Of a stretch of 64,000 bases of DNA, positions 38,001 to 46,425 are shown one piece after another. A model generated the notes under the pieces. It saw only the letters and a program-made list of their open reading frames with translations, made no database searches and was not told the DNA's origin. The first letter of the stretch is position 1. The number at the start of each line of letters is the position of its first letter. The position numbers and the translations under genes are program-made. Source of the stretch: AC-32 sp963704005 (lineage in GTDB: Bacteria; Actinomycetota; Thermoleophilia; Gaiellales; Gaiellaceae); NCBI GenBank assembly GCA_963704005.1, contig CAVPGJ010000004.1:248001-312000 (forward strand), read 5' to 3'.

Positions 38001-41000
38001 GCACGTTCTTCACCTCGAGCGGCGCGAGCCTGACCCCGCAGTTCGACGGCTTCCGCTACCTGCGCTACAAGGCCTTCCTCTCGACCACCGACGGCACGGT
38101 CACTCCCTCGCTCTCGAGCGTCCAGGTCTGCTTCCAGGACGTCGCCGGGACGAGCGCGACCAGCCTGGTGGCCGATCCCGCGACCGGCACGTTCGGCGGG
38201 ACGACCACGCTCTCGGCGACGCTCACCGCCGGCGGCAACCCGGTCAGCGGCAAGACCGTCTCGTTCACGCTCAATGGCTCGAGCGCCGGCAGCGCGGTCA
38301 CGAATGGGAGCGGCGTCGCGAGCGAGAGCGGCGTCAGCCTCTCGGGGATCAACGCGGGCTCGTACCCGACCGGCGTCGGCGCGTCCTTCGCCGGCGACGG
38401 CTCGTTCAACGCGAGCAGTGGCTCGAACTCGCTGACCGTGTCGAAGGCGGACCAGACGATCAGCGTCACCACGCACGCGCCGGCGAGCGCCGTCTTCAAC
38501 ACCGGCTTCTCGGTCGCCGCCACCGGCGGCGCCTCGGGCAACCCGGTCACCTTCTCGAGCAGCGGCTCCTGCTCCAACACCGGCGCCAACTTCACGATGA
38601 CGAGCGGCAGCGGCACCTGCTCGGTCAAGTACGACCAGGCGGGCGACACGAACTACAACGCCGCGCCGCAGGTCACGGAGACTGTGAACGCGCAGAAGGC
38701 CGGCCAGGCGATCAACGTCACCACGCACGCGCCGGCGAGTGCCGTCTTCAACACGCAGTTCACGGTGGCCGCGACCGGCGGCGGCTCGGGCAACGCAGTC
38801 ACGTTCTCGAGCAGCGGAGCGTGCTCCAACACGGGCGCCACCTTCACGATGACGAGTGGCACCGGCACCTGCTCGGTCAAGTACGACCAGGCCGGCGACT
38901 CGAACTACAACGCCGCCCCGCAGGTCACGGAGTCGGTCAACGCGCAGAAGGCGGATCAGACGATCAGCGTCACCACGCACGCACCGGCGAGCGCCGTCTA
39001 CAACTCGAGCTTCTCCGTCGCAGCGACCGCGCCCGGCGGCACGGTGAGCTTCTCCAGCGCCGGCTCCTGCACGAACACCGTCGCCAGCTTCACGATCACA
39101 AGCGGCAGCGGCACCTGCTCGGTCAAGTACGACCAGGCCGGCAACGGGAACTACAACGCCGCCCCGCAGGTGACCGAGACGGTCAACGCGCAGAAGGCGA
39201 ACCAGATGATCACCGTGACGCTGTTCGCGCCGGCAAGCGCCGTCTACAACACGAGCTTCTCGGTCGCGGCGAGCGGCGGCGGCTCGGGCAACCCGGTCAC
39301 CTTCTCCAGCAGCGGGGCCTGCTCGAACAGCGGCGACACGTTCACGATGACGAGCGGCACCGGCACCTGCTCGGTCAAGTTCGACCAGGCCGGCGACGGG
39401 AACTACAACGCCGCCCCGCAGGTGACGGAGTCCGTCACGGCCCAGAAGGCCGACCAGTCGATCAACGTCACGACCCACGCACCCGCGACCGGTGTCCTCA
39501 ACCAGCAGTTCACGGTTGCGGCGACCGCCCCCGGCGGAACCGTCAGCTTCTCGAGCGCCGGCGTCTGCACGAACAGCGGCGCGACGTTCACGATCACGAG
39601 CAGCACCGGCACCTGCTTGGTCAAGTACGACCAGGCGGGCAACTCGAACTACAACGCCGCCCCGCAGGTGGTCGAGACCGTGTCGGTCGGGAAGACGGAT
39701 CAGACGATCACCGTCACCACCCACGCGCCGGCGAGTGCCGTCTACAACACCCAGTTCACGGTGGCGGCGACCGCGCCCGGCGGCCCCGTCAGCTTCTCCA
39801 GCTCCGGCGCATGCTCGAACAGCGGGGCCACCTTCACGATGACGAGCGGCAGCGGCACCTGCTCGGTCAAGTACGACCAGGCCGGCGACTCGAACTACAA
39901 CCCGGCCCCGCAGGTGGTCGAGACGGTCAACGCGCAGAAGGCGGACCAGACGATCACGGTCACGACGCACGCGCCCGCCTCGGCCGCCTACAACACGAGC
40001 TTCTCGGTGGCGGCGACCGCGCCCGGCGGCACGGTGAGCTTCTCCAGCGCGGGCTCCTGCACGAACACCGTCGCCAGCTTCACGATCACGAGCGGCAGCG
40101 GCACCTGCTCGGTCAAGTACGACCAGGCCGGCAACGGCAACTACAACGCCGCCCCGCAGGTCGTCGAGTCGGTCACCGCGCAGAAGGCGAACCAGATGAT
40201 CACCGTGACGCTGTTCGCGCCGGCAAGCGCCGTCTACAACACGAGCTTCTCGGTCGCAGCGAGCGGCGGCGGCTCGGGCAACCCGGTCACCTTCTCCAGC
40301 TCCGGCGCCTGCTCGAACAGCAGCGACACGTTCACGATGACGAGCGGCACCGGAACCTGCTCGGTCATGTTCGACCAGGCCGGCGACGCGAACTACAACG
40401 CCGCCCCGCAGGTGGTCGAGTCGGTCACTGCGCAGAAGGCGAGCCAGACGATCACCTTCGCCCCGCTGGCCGACAAGACGTTCGGCGACCCGGACTTCAC
40501 GGTCAGCGCGACGGCGAGCTCGGGCCTGGCGGTCTCGTTCACAGCCTCCGGCCAGTGCACCGTCTCCGGGAACACCGTCCATCTGACCGGTCCCGGTAGC
40601 TGCACGATCGCCGCCCACCAGGCCGGCGACTCGAACTACAGCGCTGCCGCCGACGTCCCGCGGACGTTCCAGATCAACTCGACCGAGACGGTGAGCCAGA
40701 TCACGGCCAAGGGCGCCACCTGCTCGGAGGTCTCGGGCGGAACCGCCCAGACGCTCGGCGCCGCGGAGTACGTCCTCAAGAAGGGGAACATCAACAAGGT
40801 GACCCCGAACACGATCGCCTACTGGGTTGAGGTCAGCGTCCCGAGCGGCCCGCAGAGCGTCGAGGTCGACCAGGCGATCACCTCGGGCAACTTCAGCCAG
40901 AAGCTGACCCTCGCGAACGGCAGCAAGGTGTACACCGCGGCCTGCGGCAAGGTGAAGCAGCCGACGTTCACGGCCGGCCCGAACGGCTCGGTGACGGTCG

Positions 41001-41203
41001 GCTTCAACGCCGGGACCGCCGGGACGTACCTGATCGCCGTCCTCTACAAGACCAGTGCCGCGAACGGCCAACCGGCTCCGGCCCCGGCGACGGTCCACTA
41101 CGAGTTCTCGACGGCCGGCGTCTCGGGCTCCACCTCTGGGCTCGACCTGATCAAGCAGAGCACGGCGCTTCGCAGAGCGAGGATCAGGCAGCTGTTCCGA
41201 TAG
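35081..41203 (+). CDS. 2040-residue secreted propeller protein with tandem Ig-like repeats
   Basis: The gene is intact over 6.1 kb. ATG 35081 is chosen because AGGGGG lies just upstream and a signal anchor (about 10-37) follows. Residues about 165-625 are the shared propeller-like domain (PPDENGDVG, GDPVVLYDS, DYPKFGVWPD, FRFMPALAVD, RWGDYSGM). A carboxypeptidase-regulatory-like domain (627-708, GTLSGTVTDG) and a DUF4082-like jelly-roll (about 715-907) follow, then a discoidin-like stretch, a Big/Ig domain (about 1023-1123), eight about 83-residue repeats (1123-1785) and a ninth divergent one. The final 170 residues are unassigned and lack both the FecR-like and the PASTA-like end. The length and repeats suit a surface adhesin. 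Confidence 0.82.
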   Translation: MRALEAVVDFVRRRTFVVGAVFALIALGALVGGRSATHARETGAPAAAPASLATASPSPSIQGGGAPTTIPKGKVARKGSLPKAAVRSHPVELHLTRAHGKVFDVRNLHGAVVKQERPERQAPGFRENELNPRTLRAPVAKAGGLPQRIDPSGIAPRSVAAAAPAPDSSFDGLDFATWGAGHPPDENGDVGPTYYIQTVNTSIGIYNKTTGTRVAAFTFNSFMSQGAFGNLCDTNNFGDPVVLYDSFEDRWFITDFAFALDGSGNVSPQHVFQCFAVSKTGDPVNGGWNYYSIEAPGGLDDYPKFGVWPDGIYMSANMFGYAAGAGFISPHVWALNKQQMYVGAPSPQVVDFAAPSADFTLLPANARLQTGTPPAGSPEYFVSTWQYLNAQTVYKFHVDWDKISTSTFTGPDVQLAPNCWPNATVPNASTPGNALDTLQIRAMAQAQYTNQGGAESIWVDHTVRRLTSATNANCNAATTGNATVRWYQLNVTGGTVAANNVQGATFDPDATNTFFRFMPALAVDRTGDLAVVYSKSNATTNPQIKYAGRLAGDPLNTFGQTEQTLIDGTGTQTGNCGGAACARWGDYSGMALDPNGCEFWMTEEYYTTSGLNDLTRIGSFHYPSCTTVGNGTLSGTVTDGSNPISGATVALGNRTTTTDGSGNYSFTVPAGTYPTETAAKAGFDTASAATLVVPNGGTLTKNFTLNAAAQSGCFTDNSQSTFQRGVPANCDLVKSPGNVVLASPDNTDAKNNSVTGNGFGFSNTAWAGQTFTPTVTGKLSRVDVELFCASCTANSPNITLSVRATTGGTPVPTGADLATATLPGFNDGGAGGLKTFTFASPVTLTAGTRYAFIFRLAGAFASGTVAYTCSCSPDSSPYANGQFVTSGNSGSTWTADSGGRDLNFVTYISAGYASSGTFTSSLKDANPVPGSTPKWTTLSFTATTPAGTAVKLQVAGSNNANGPFNYVGPDGTASTFFTSSGASLTPQFDGFRYLRYKAFLSTTDGTVTPSLSSVQVCFQDVAGTSATSLVADPATGTFGGTTTLSATLTAGGNPVSGKTVSFTLNGSSAGSAVTNGSGVASESGVSLSGINAGSYPTGVGASFAGDGSFNASSGSNSLTVSKADQTISVTTHAPASAVFNTGFSVAATGGASGNPVTFSSSGSCSNTGANFTMTSGSGTCSVKYDQAGDTNYNAAPQVTETVNAQKAGQAINVTTHAPASAVFNTQFTVAATGGGSGNAVTFSSSGACSNTGATFTMTSGTGTCSVKYDQAGDSNYNAAPQVTESVNAQKADQTISVTTHAPASAVYNSSFSVAATAPGGTVSFSSAGSCTNTVASFTITSGSGTCSVKYDQAGNGNYNAAPQVTETVNAQKANQMITVTLFAPASAVYNTSFSVAASGGGSGNPVTFSSSGACSNSGDTFTMTSGTGTCSVKFDQAGDGNYNAAPQVTESVTAQKADQSINVTTHAPATGVLNQQFTVAATAPGGTVSFSSAGVCTNSGATFTITSSTGTCLVKYDQAGNSNYNAAPQVVETVSVGKTDQTITVTTHAPASAVYNTQFTVAATAPGGPVSFSSSGACSNSGATFTMTSGSGTCSVKYDQAGDSNYNPAPQVVETVNAQKADQTITVTTHAPASAAYNTSFSVAATAPGGTVSFSSAGSCTNTVASFTITSGSGTCSVKYDQAGNGNYNAAPQVVESVTAQKANQMITVTLFAPASAVYNTSFSVAASGGGSGNPVTFSSSGACSNSSDTFTMTSGTGTCSVMFDQAGDANYNAAPQVVESVTAQKASQTITFAPLADKTFGDPDFTVSATASSGLAVSFTASGQCTVSGNTVHLTGPGSCTIAAHQAGDSNYSAAADVPRTFQINSTETVSQITAKGATCSEVSGGTAQTLGAAEYVLKKGNINKVTPNTIAYWVEVSVPSGPQSVEVDQAITSGNFSQKLTLANGSKVYTAACGKVKQPTFTAGPNGSVTVGFNAGTAGTYLIAVLYKTSAANGQPAPAPATVHYEFSTAGVSGSTSGLDLIKQSTALRRARIRQLFR
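38450..40434 (+). repeat. Eight tandem ~250-bp Ig-like repeats with a 990-bp block duplication
   Basis: Units begin near 38452, 38704, 38953, 39200, 39449, 39700, 39944 and 40190, each reading THAPAS or LFAPAS, then CSVKYDQAG and NYNAAPQV. Units 3-4 and 7-8 are almost the same, offset by 990 bp, showing duplication of a four-unit block. Confidence 0.88.
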
Positions 41204-41216
41204 ATCTCCCGACTCG

Positions 41217-41867
41217 CTAGCGGGGCTCGACCGCTTCGGCGGTCAGCTCCGCCGGCGAGTCGAGCACGACGTCGGCCTGCGCCAGCGTCTCCTCGCCCGG
41301 CGGGAAGCGTCTGTTGGGGATCGCCAGCACTCGCATCCCGGCGGCCTTCGCAGAGAGGATCCCGTTGTGCGAGTCCTCGACCGCGGCGGCCTGCGTGGGC
41401 TCGACGCGGAGGCGGCGCGCGGCCTCGAGGTAGACGTCCGGCGCCGGCTTGCCGCGGGCGACCTCCTCGGAGGAGACCGTTGCCTGGAAGAGGGGCCGCA
41501 CGCCGAGCAGCTCGAGCGCGAGCTCGATCAACTCGCGGTTCGACGACGACGCGAGCCCGAGTGGCCAGCGCGCGGCCAGGCGCTCGACCGCCTCGCGGGC
41601 GCCCGGAATCGCGGGCAGATGCTCGCGGTAGATCGCCTCGAGCCGGCGCACGACCTCGCGGTTGATCTCCTCACGCGGCTCGGGAAGGCCGATCACGTCG
41701 TGCATGTAGGCCGACCACTCGCGCGAGCTCATGCCCATCATCTCCCGCTGCGCCTGCTCGTGCCAGCGGCCCCCGCGCTCCTTCGCGAGCTGCTCGCGCA
41801 CCTCGTCCCAGACGTGCTCGGAGTCGAGCAGGACGCCGTCCAGGTCGAACACGACCGCCTCGATCAC
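41217..41867 (-). CDS. HAD-superfamily phosphatase/phosphoglucomutase-like hydrolase
   Basis: This 216-residue HAD subfamily IA protein has motif I FDLDGVLLDSE, motif II SSSN, motif III lysine in GKPAPDVY and motif IV VEDSHNG, with a small helical cap. The layout is that of beta-phosphoglucomutase and sugar-phosphate phosphatases. The substrate cannot be read from sequence. Its GTG start overlaps the flavin reductase stop (GTGA), so the two are co-transcribed. Confidence 0.85.
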   Translation of the reverse strand: MIEAVVFDLDGVLLDSEHVWDEVREQLAKERGGRWHEQAQREMMGMSSREWSAYMHDVIGLPEPREEINREVVRRLEAIYREHLPAIPGAREAVERLAARWPLGLASSSNRELIELALELLGVRPLFQATVSSEEVARGKPAPDVYLEAARRLRVEPTQAAAVEDSHNGILSAKAAGMRVLAIPNRRFPPGEETLAQADVVLDSPAELTAEAVEPR

Positions 41868-42334
41868 AACGCCGCGTAACCCTGGCGGTGGAAGACGAGC
41901 GGCCGCTCTGCCGGGCCGGATTCGGCGCTCTCGACGCCGCCGACGAAGAACGTGTGGTCACCGGTCTCGTGCTCGGAGACGACCCGGCCGCGGAGCCAGC
42001 CGAGCGCTCCCTCGAGCAGCGGCGGGCCCTCCGCCTCGCGCACCGCGACGCCCTCCCAGAGCGCGATCGGCGGCACGCCTCGGGCGAAGTGCTGCGCCAG
42101 CGCGTCCTGCCCGGCGGCGAGCAGGCTGACCGCGAAGTCGCCCGACTCCCGCAGCAGCTCGTGCAGGGCGGCGTCGCGGCGGACGGCCAGTCCCACCAGC
42201 GGTGGCTCGAGCGAGAGCGAGACAAGCGAGCCGACGGTCAGGCCGGCACGCCGGCCGCCAACCTCGACCGTGACGACCGCGACGCCGTGCGGAAAGCGGC
42301 CCATGACCGCCCGCAGCTCCTCACCCCCAACCAC
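41864..42334 (-). CDS. Flavin reductase-like FMN-binding protein
   Basis: The 156-residue protein matches the flavin reductase/HpaC-type split-barrel family. An MGRFPHGVAVVTV opening is followed by AGLTVGSLVSLSLEPPLVG, an FAVSLLA segment and a terminal GDHTFFVGGVE. Such proteins reduce FMN/FAD for partner monooxygenases or are flavoproteins themselves. No monooxygenase lies next to it. GTG 42334 is used, and an internal ATG (residue 11) would truncate the first helix. Confidence 0.85.
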   Translation of the reverse strand: MVGGEELRAVMGRFPHGVAVVTVEVGGRRAGLTVGSLVSLSLEPPLVGLAVRRDAALHELLRESGDFAVSLLAAGQDALAQHFARGVPPIALWEGVAVREAEGPPLLEGALGWLRGRVVSEHETGDHTFFVGGVESAESGPAERPLVFHRQGYAAL

Positions 42335-42344
42335 GTGGCGATCC

Positions 42345-42405
42345 TAAGGCGTTCGCTTGCGACGCCGACCAAAGAGGGCGCGCCGGCTCTGCCGGTGCGG
42401 CCGTC
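42345..42405 (+). repeat. Intergenic double-hairpin element, copy 1
   Basis: TAAGGC and a hairpin with TCGC-TT-GCGA core (42348-42366) are followed by a second long hairpin with a TCT loop (42377-42402) and GTC. It lacks the TGACCGGTCGA tail of copies 2 and 3. Confidence 0.65.
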
Positions 42406-42460
42406 TAACGCAGTTCGTTGGAGAGGAGCCGTCGACCAGCCCGGAGGTCTCGCCTTGGAT

Positions 42461-43465
42461 CTAGTGGTGCAGGCACTTGTGCCAGCCGTTGCGGATCTGG
42501 TCGAGCTTCGTGTTCATCGCGTCCTCGTAGGACGCGTCGGCCGGGTTGTTCGGGTTGTACTTGTGCAGGGCAGGCGCCTCCCACATCAAGTCGGGCGTGA
42601 CGCCCGGGCCGACCGCGGTCAGGCGGTACATGTCGCCGATCGCGGGCCCGCGCTTGCGGTGCGGGGTTCCCCGCGGATGCGGGTGGCCGGCGGTGTACGG
42701 GTCGCGCTTGAAGAAGCCGAAGCAGAAGAGGCCGGGAGGCCCGCTGGCGACGAACCCCTCCTCGCGCTTCCAGCCCTTCCCGTACTTCGAGTTGTGCGTG
42801 TCCAGGTAGAGCAGGCGCCCGTAGGTGTCGGTCGGGTTGCCCTTGTAGGTCGTCCCGTAGCCGCGGATGCCGACGCCGCGATAGGTGAGCTGCCCGAAGA
42901 TCTCCGGGATGTGCCGGCCGTAGACCCAGTCCTGGTAGACGTCGAGCACCGCCGGCGCGCCGCTCCAGTGCGAGAGGTGCAGCCACCACTGCTTCTGCTT
43001 GATCAGCCAGGGCGGGAAGCCGAGGCCCGGCAGCGGCGTGCGCCAGTTCTGCAGCGCCCAGTAGGTGCCGTCGGTCGCCGTGCAGGCGGCCACCTCCCAG
43101 GCGAGCGGCGGGCCGTCGTACGGCCGGCAGGTGTTTGTGAAGTGCTTCCAGACGGCGCGGTGGAATCCGGCCAGGCCGCCGACGTAGTCGAGCTTGAAGT
43201 GCACCTGCTTGATCCCGGGCTTGGCCGGTCGCAGGCGGGCGTTGATCGCCCCGCGCGCGATCAGGTGGATCAGCTGTCCGTGCGCGCGGTAGGTGATCAG
43301 CGCGATCCCGTGCGAGTTGACCTCGAGCTTGACGTGGCCCGGGTTGCGGTCGATCAGCTGGGAGGCTGCAGCCGGCCCGGCGAGCCCGAGCGAGCACGCG
43401 ACCGCGCACGTCAGGACGACGAGACGGCTAGGGACAGATGACACCGGGCGAAGCGTCAACCGCAT
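42461..43465 (-). CDS. Secreted protein of unknown function
   Basis: This 334-residue protein has a clear signal peptide (1-35, ending PAAAS) and no membrane helix after it. It is rich in Trp, Tyr, Gly and His, with four or five cysteines and segments such as WLHLSHWSGAPAVLDVYQDWVYGRH and YGTTYKGNPTDTYGRLLYLDTHNS. I do not recognise the family, and no catalytic motif stands out. The intergenic repeat copy 2 lies just upstream of its start. Confidence 0.75.
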   Translation of the reverse strand: MRLTLRPVSSVPSRLVVLTCAVACSLGLAGPAAASQLIDRNPGHVKLEVNSHGIALITYRAHGQLIHLIARGAINARLRPAKPGIKQVHFKLDYVGGLAGFHRAVWKHFTNTCRPYDGPPLAWEVAACTATDGTYWALQNWRTPLPGLGFPPWLIKQKQWWLHLSHWSGAPAVLDVYQDWVYGRHIPEIFGQLTYRGVGIRGYGTTYKGNPTDTYGRLLYLDTHNSKYGKGWKREEGFVASGPPGLFCFGFFKRDPYTAGHPHPRGTPHRKRGPAIGDMYRLTAVGPGVTPDLMWEAPALHKYNPNNPADASYEDAMNTKLDQIRNGWHKCLHH

Positions 43466-43520
43466 AGACAGGGTACATCGGAAGAACGACGGTCGTTCTC
43501 AAGGCCCTTTCGGGGCGTTT

Positions 43521-43594
43521 TAAGGCGTCGCTTGCGAAGCCGCTTTCAGGCCGCGCGAACTCTGTTCGTGCGGCCGTCGGAACTGACCGGTCGA
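43521..43594 (+). repeat. Intergenic double-hairpin element, copy 2
   Basis: TAAGGC and hairpin 1 (43524-43541) are followed by a 12-bp hairpin 2 with TCT loop (43549-43575), GTC and TGACCGGTCGA (43584-43594). The hairpin 2 stem differs from copy 1 by paired substitutions. Confidence 0.7.
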
Positions 43595-43626
43595 CACGAT
43601 CGACCTCGTCGCGGTCGCTCTCAGGT

Positions 43627-46341
43627 CTAGGAAGCGAGGCGCTCGTCGGCGAGCGGGGCGTCCCAGGAGAGCGAGAGGAAGACGTCCACGACCCTCGGGT
43701 CGAACTGCGTCCCGGCGGCCTCGCGAACGCGGCGACACGCCTCTTCGACGGTGAGCCGCTTGCGGTAGGGCCGGTCGGTGGTCATTGCATGGAACGCGTC
43801 GCAGACGAAGATGATGCGCGCCTCGATCGGGATCTCCTCGCCGGACTTGCCGTCGGGGTAGCCATCGCCGTCCCAGCGCTCGTGGCAGCTGCGGACGATC
43901 GTGCGCACCTCGGCCAGCCGGTCGATCGGCTCGAGGATCCGCTCGCCGAGCTCGGGGTGCTGCTCGATGATCTTGCGCTCCTCCGCCGTGAGCGGGCCCG
44001 GCTTGAGCAGGATGCTGGTCGGGACGCCGATCTTGCCGATGTCGTGGAAGAGGGCGCCGAGCTCGAGCCGCTTCAAGGCCTGCGCGTCGAAGCCGAGCTC
44101 GCGGCCGACCGTGAGCGCCATGTCGGTGATCCAACGGGTGTGCGATGAGGTGTACTCGTCGTTCGCCTCGAGCGCGTTCGCGAGCGCCTCGACGGTCGAG
44201 ACGAAGGTCTCCTCGAGGTTCTCGAAGCTGCTTGCGCGCTGCAGCGCGACCGAAGCCTGGTAGGAGATGCCGCCCAGTAGGCGCAGGAGCTCCTCGCTCG
44301 AGTGCTGGCCGCTGACGGGCTCTCGCACGATGATCAAGCCGTCGACACATCCGTCCGTGCGCACCGGGGCGAGGGCCAGAGCGGGCCAGCTCGGCGCGCC
44401 CGGGGCCGGCAGAGCACGGCGGGCCTCCTCGGCGCTGAGCAGGAACGGCTCGCTCCGGTCCCCGAACGCCTTCCGCACGGCGTCGCCGTCGAGCCTGATG
44501 TTCAGCATCGGGCGCAGGTCGGGCCGCTGGTCGTAGTTCGAGTGGGCCGCGATCCGGAAGTCGCCGTGCTCGTCGATCAGCCAGAGCGCGCAATCCTTTG
44601 CCAGCAAGCGCGCGGTGGCGCGCACCGTCTCGTTGCCGATCTCCTCGCGGACAGCCGCCTCCGAGATCGCCCCGGTGAACTCGAGCAGGCCCTTGAGGTG
44701 GTCGGCCTCGCGCCGCTGCGCCTCGTACAGGCGCGCGTTCTCGAGCGCGACCGACGCGTGACCTGCCAGCACCTCGAGCAGGCGCACGTCGTCCTCGTCG
44801 AACTGGTCGATGCCGAGCTTGGAGATGACGATCACGCCGATCACGCGCGAGCCGTAGCGCAGAGGCACCGCGACGAGCGACTCCTCGATCGCGTGCGTGC
44901 CGGGGATGGTGACCATGTGCTCGCACTCGAGCGTGTTGCCGACGAGCTGCGCCTCGCCCGAGGTCGCCGCGCGGCCGGTGATCCCCTCGCTGACCGGGCG
45001 CCGCGGGAAGTCGACGTGCAGTCCGTCGATCCCGGTGAGCTGGCCGCGGAAGGCGACCGGCACCATCTCGTCGTCCTCGATCACCAGCACGCGGCAGTTG
45101 TGGTAGTCCATCAGCAGCCGCAGCTCGTCGGCGATCACCCCGCCGATCTCGCGCACGTCGTTCAGGCGGTTGAGCTTGCCCGCCAGGCCCTGCAGCATCT
45201 TCAGGTGCGCGATCGAGCGGACGTCGCGGGTGCTCGCGCTCGCGCTCTCCGGCCGCTCGTTCGAGTCCTCGTCGTAGAGGACGATCTGGTTCTTGCCGCG
45301 CGCCTTCGAGGTCATCATCGCGGCCTCGGCGCAGGCGATGAGCTCGCGTGGGTTCATCGCGTGCTCCGGCCCCTGCGAGACGCCGATCGAGATCGTGATC
45401 TTTCCGGCCGGCCCGAACTCGACGCTCGAGAGCGCCTCGGTCAGCCGGCGCGCGAGCTTGATCGCGTCGCCCGCGTCGCCGGCGGCCATGATCACGCCGA
45501 ACTCCTCGCCGCCGAGACGGCAGACCACGTCCGAGCCGCGGACGGCGCCGCGCAGCAGGTCGGCCAGGTCGCGCAGCACCTGGTCGCCGGTGCCGTGGCC
45601 GTAGATGTCGTTGACGCGCTTGAAGTCGTCGATGTCGAGCATCAGGACGCCGACCGAGTCGCGGGAGCGGCTCGCGCGGGTCAGCTCGGCCCGCAGGCGC
45701 TCGTGGAAGTAGCGGTGGTTGTAGAGGCCGGTCAGCGAGTCGGTCTGAGCCTGGTGCTCGAGCCGCGCACGGATCTGCGCATTGTCGAGCGCGAGCGCGG
45801 CCGCGTCGGCGAAGCGCGTGGCGAGCTCGAACTCCTCTTCGCCGAAGGAGGCGTGTTCCCCGAGCCGGTAGATGTTGAGCGCTCCCTTGACGGTGTCGCG
45901 GGCGATCAGCGGCACGGTGATCAGCGCCTCCGGCTCGTCGGGCGGCGTTCCCGGCACGACCGTCATGCGCGGGTCGAGGTGCGCCTGGTTCGTCCGGACG
46001 GGCTCGCGGTGCAGGGCGGCCCAGCCGGTGATCCCCTGGCCGAACTCGCGCGAGCTCTTCAGGATCTCGTCGGCCCACTGGTCGCGCGCGAGGACCGGGA
46101 CCAGCAGCGTCTGCGCCTCGTCAGCCTGGTAGATCGAGAGCGAGTCGTAGGGAACGAGCTCGGCGAGCGTGTCGGCGATCCGCTCGAGCAGGTTGTCCAG
46201 ACTGTGCTCCGAGAGGATGTCGTGGAAGACGTCTGCCAGCTGGCGGTACGACTGAACGAGGCCGTCGGAGCGTGGAACCTCGGCGCCCGGGAAGGCGTCG
46301 GAGGCTCGCAGGGGGGCAGCCGCAGCGAAGAGGTGCCGCAT
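43627..46341 (-). CDS. Bifunctional c-di-GMP protein: GAF-GGDEF-GAF-GAF-HD-GYP
   Basis: The 904-residue soluble protein carries GAF1 (about 40-190), a diguanylate cyclase domain (about 200-358), two further GAF-like domains (about 380-535 and 550-700) and an HD-GYP phosphodiesterase (about 712-890). The cyclase signature GGEEF (277-281) is intact, and an RxxD inhibitory site (R268-D271) sits five residues before it. The phosphodiesterase has HDIGK (766-770) and HERWDGDGYPDG (820-831). Both synthesis and breakdown of c-di-GMP are therefore plausible, gated by small ligands at the GAF domains. There is no membrane segment. Confidence 0.92.
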   Translation of the reverse strand: MRHLFAAAAPLRASDAFPGAEVPRSDGLVQSYRQLADVFHDILSEHSLDNLLERIADTLAELVPYDSLSIYQADEAQTLLVPVLARDQWADEILKSSREFGQGITGWAALHREPVRTNQAHLDPRMTVVPGTPPDEPEALITVPLIARDTVKGALNIYRLGEHASFGEEEFELATRFADAAALALDNAQIRARLEHQAQTDSLTGLYNHRYFHERLRAELTRASRSRDSVGVLMLDIDDFKRVNDIYGHGTGDQVLRDLADLLRGAVRGSDVVCRLGGEEFGVIMAAGDAGDAIKLARRLTEALSSVEFGPAGKITISIGVSQGPEHAMNPRELIACAEAAMMTSKARGKNQIVLYDEDSNERPESASASTRDVRSIAHLKMLQGLAGKLNRLNDVREIGGVIADELRLLMDYHNCRVLVIEDDEMVPVAFRGQLTGIDGLHVDFPRRPVSEGITGRAATSGEAQLVGNTLECEHMVTIPGTHAIEESLVAVPLRYGSRVIGVIVISKLGIDQFDEDDVRLLEVLAGHASVALENARLYEAQRREADHLKGLLEFTGAISEAAVREEIGNETVRATARLLAKDCALWLIDEHGDFRIAAHSNYDQRPDLRPMLNIRLDGDAVRKAFGDRSEPFLLSAEEARRALPAPGAPSWPALALAPVRTDGCVDGLIIVREPVSGQHSSEELLRLLGGISYQASVALQRASSFENLEETFVSTVEALANALEANDEYTSSHTRWITDMALTVGRELGFDAQALKRLELGALFHDIGKIGVPTSILLKPGPLTAEERKIIEQHPELGERILEPIDRLAEVRTIVRSCHERWDGDGYPDGKSGEEIPIEARIIFVCDAFHAMTTDRPYRKRLTVEEACRRVREAAGTQFDPRVVDVFLSLSWDAPLADERLAS

Positions 46342-46425
46342 CGGGCTTAGTTTCTCGGCTTTTCAAGCCGCCGAGATCCCCCGGAAAGGGGAATTACGCT
46401 CGGCCCCGGAAAAGCAGTACTTCGG
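46342..46425 (-). other. Short spacer upstream of the c-di-GMP gene with two hairpins
   Basis: Two inverted repeats are visible, CTCGGC/GCCGAG around 46358-46375 and TCCCC/GGGGA around 46378-46394. No conserved c-di-GMP riboswitch (GEMM) core could be matched. The region also lies just downstream of the flippase-like gene's stop site. Confidence 0.3.

Noticed and set aside
46342..46425. c-di-GMP riboswitch upstream of the GGDEF/HD-GYP gene
   Set aside because: Only two simple hairpins are visible, and the conserved GEMM core and tetraloop/receptor sequences could not be matched.
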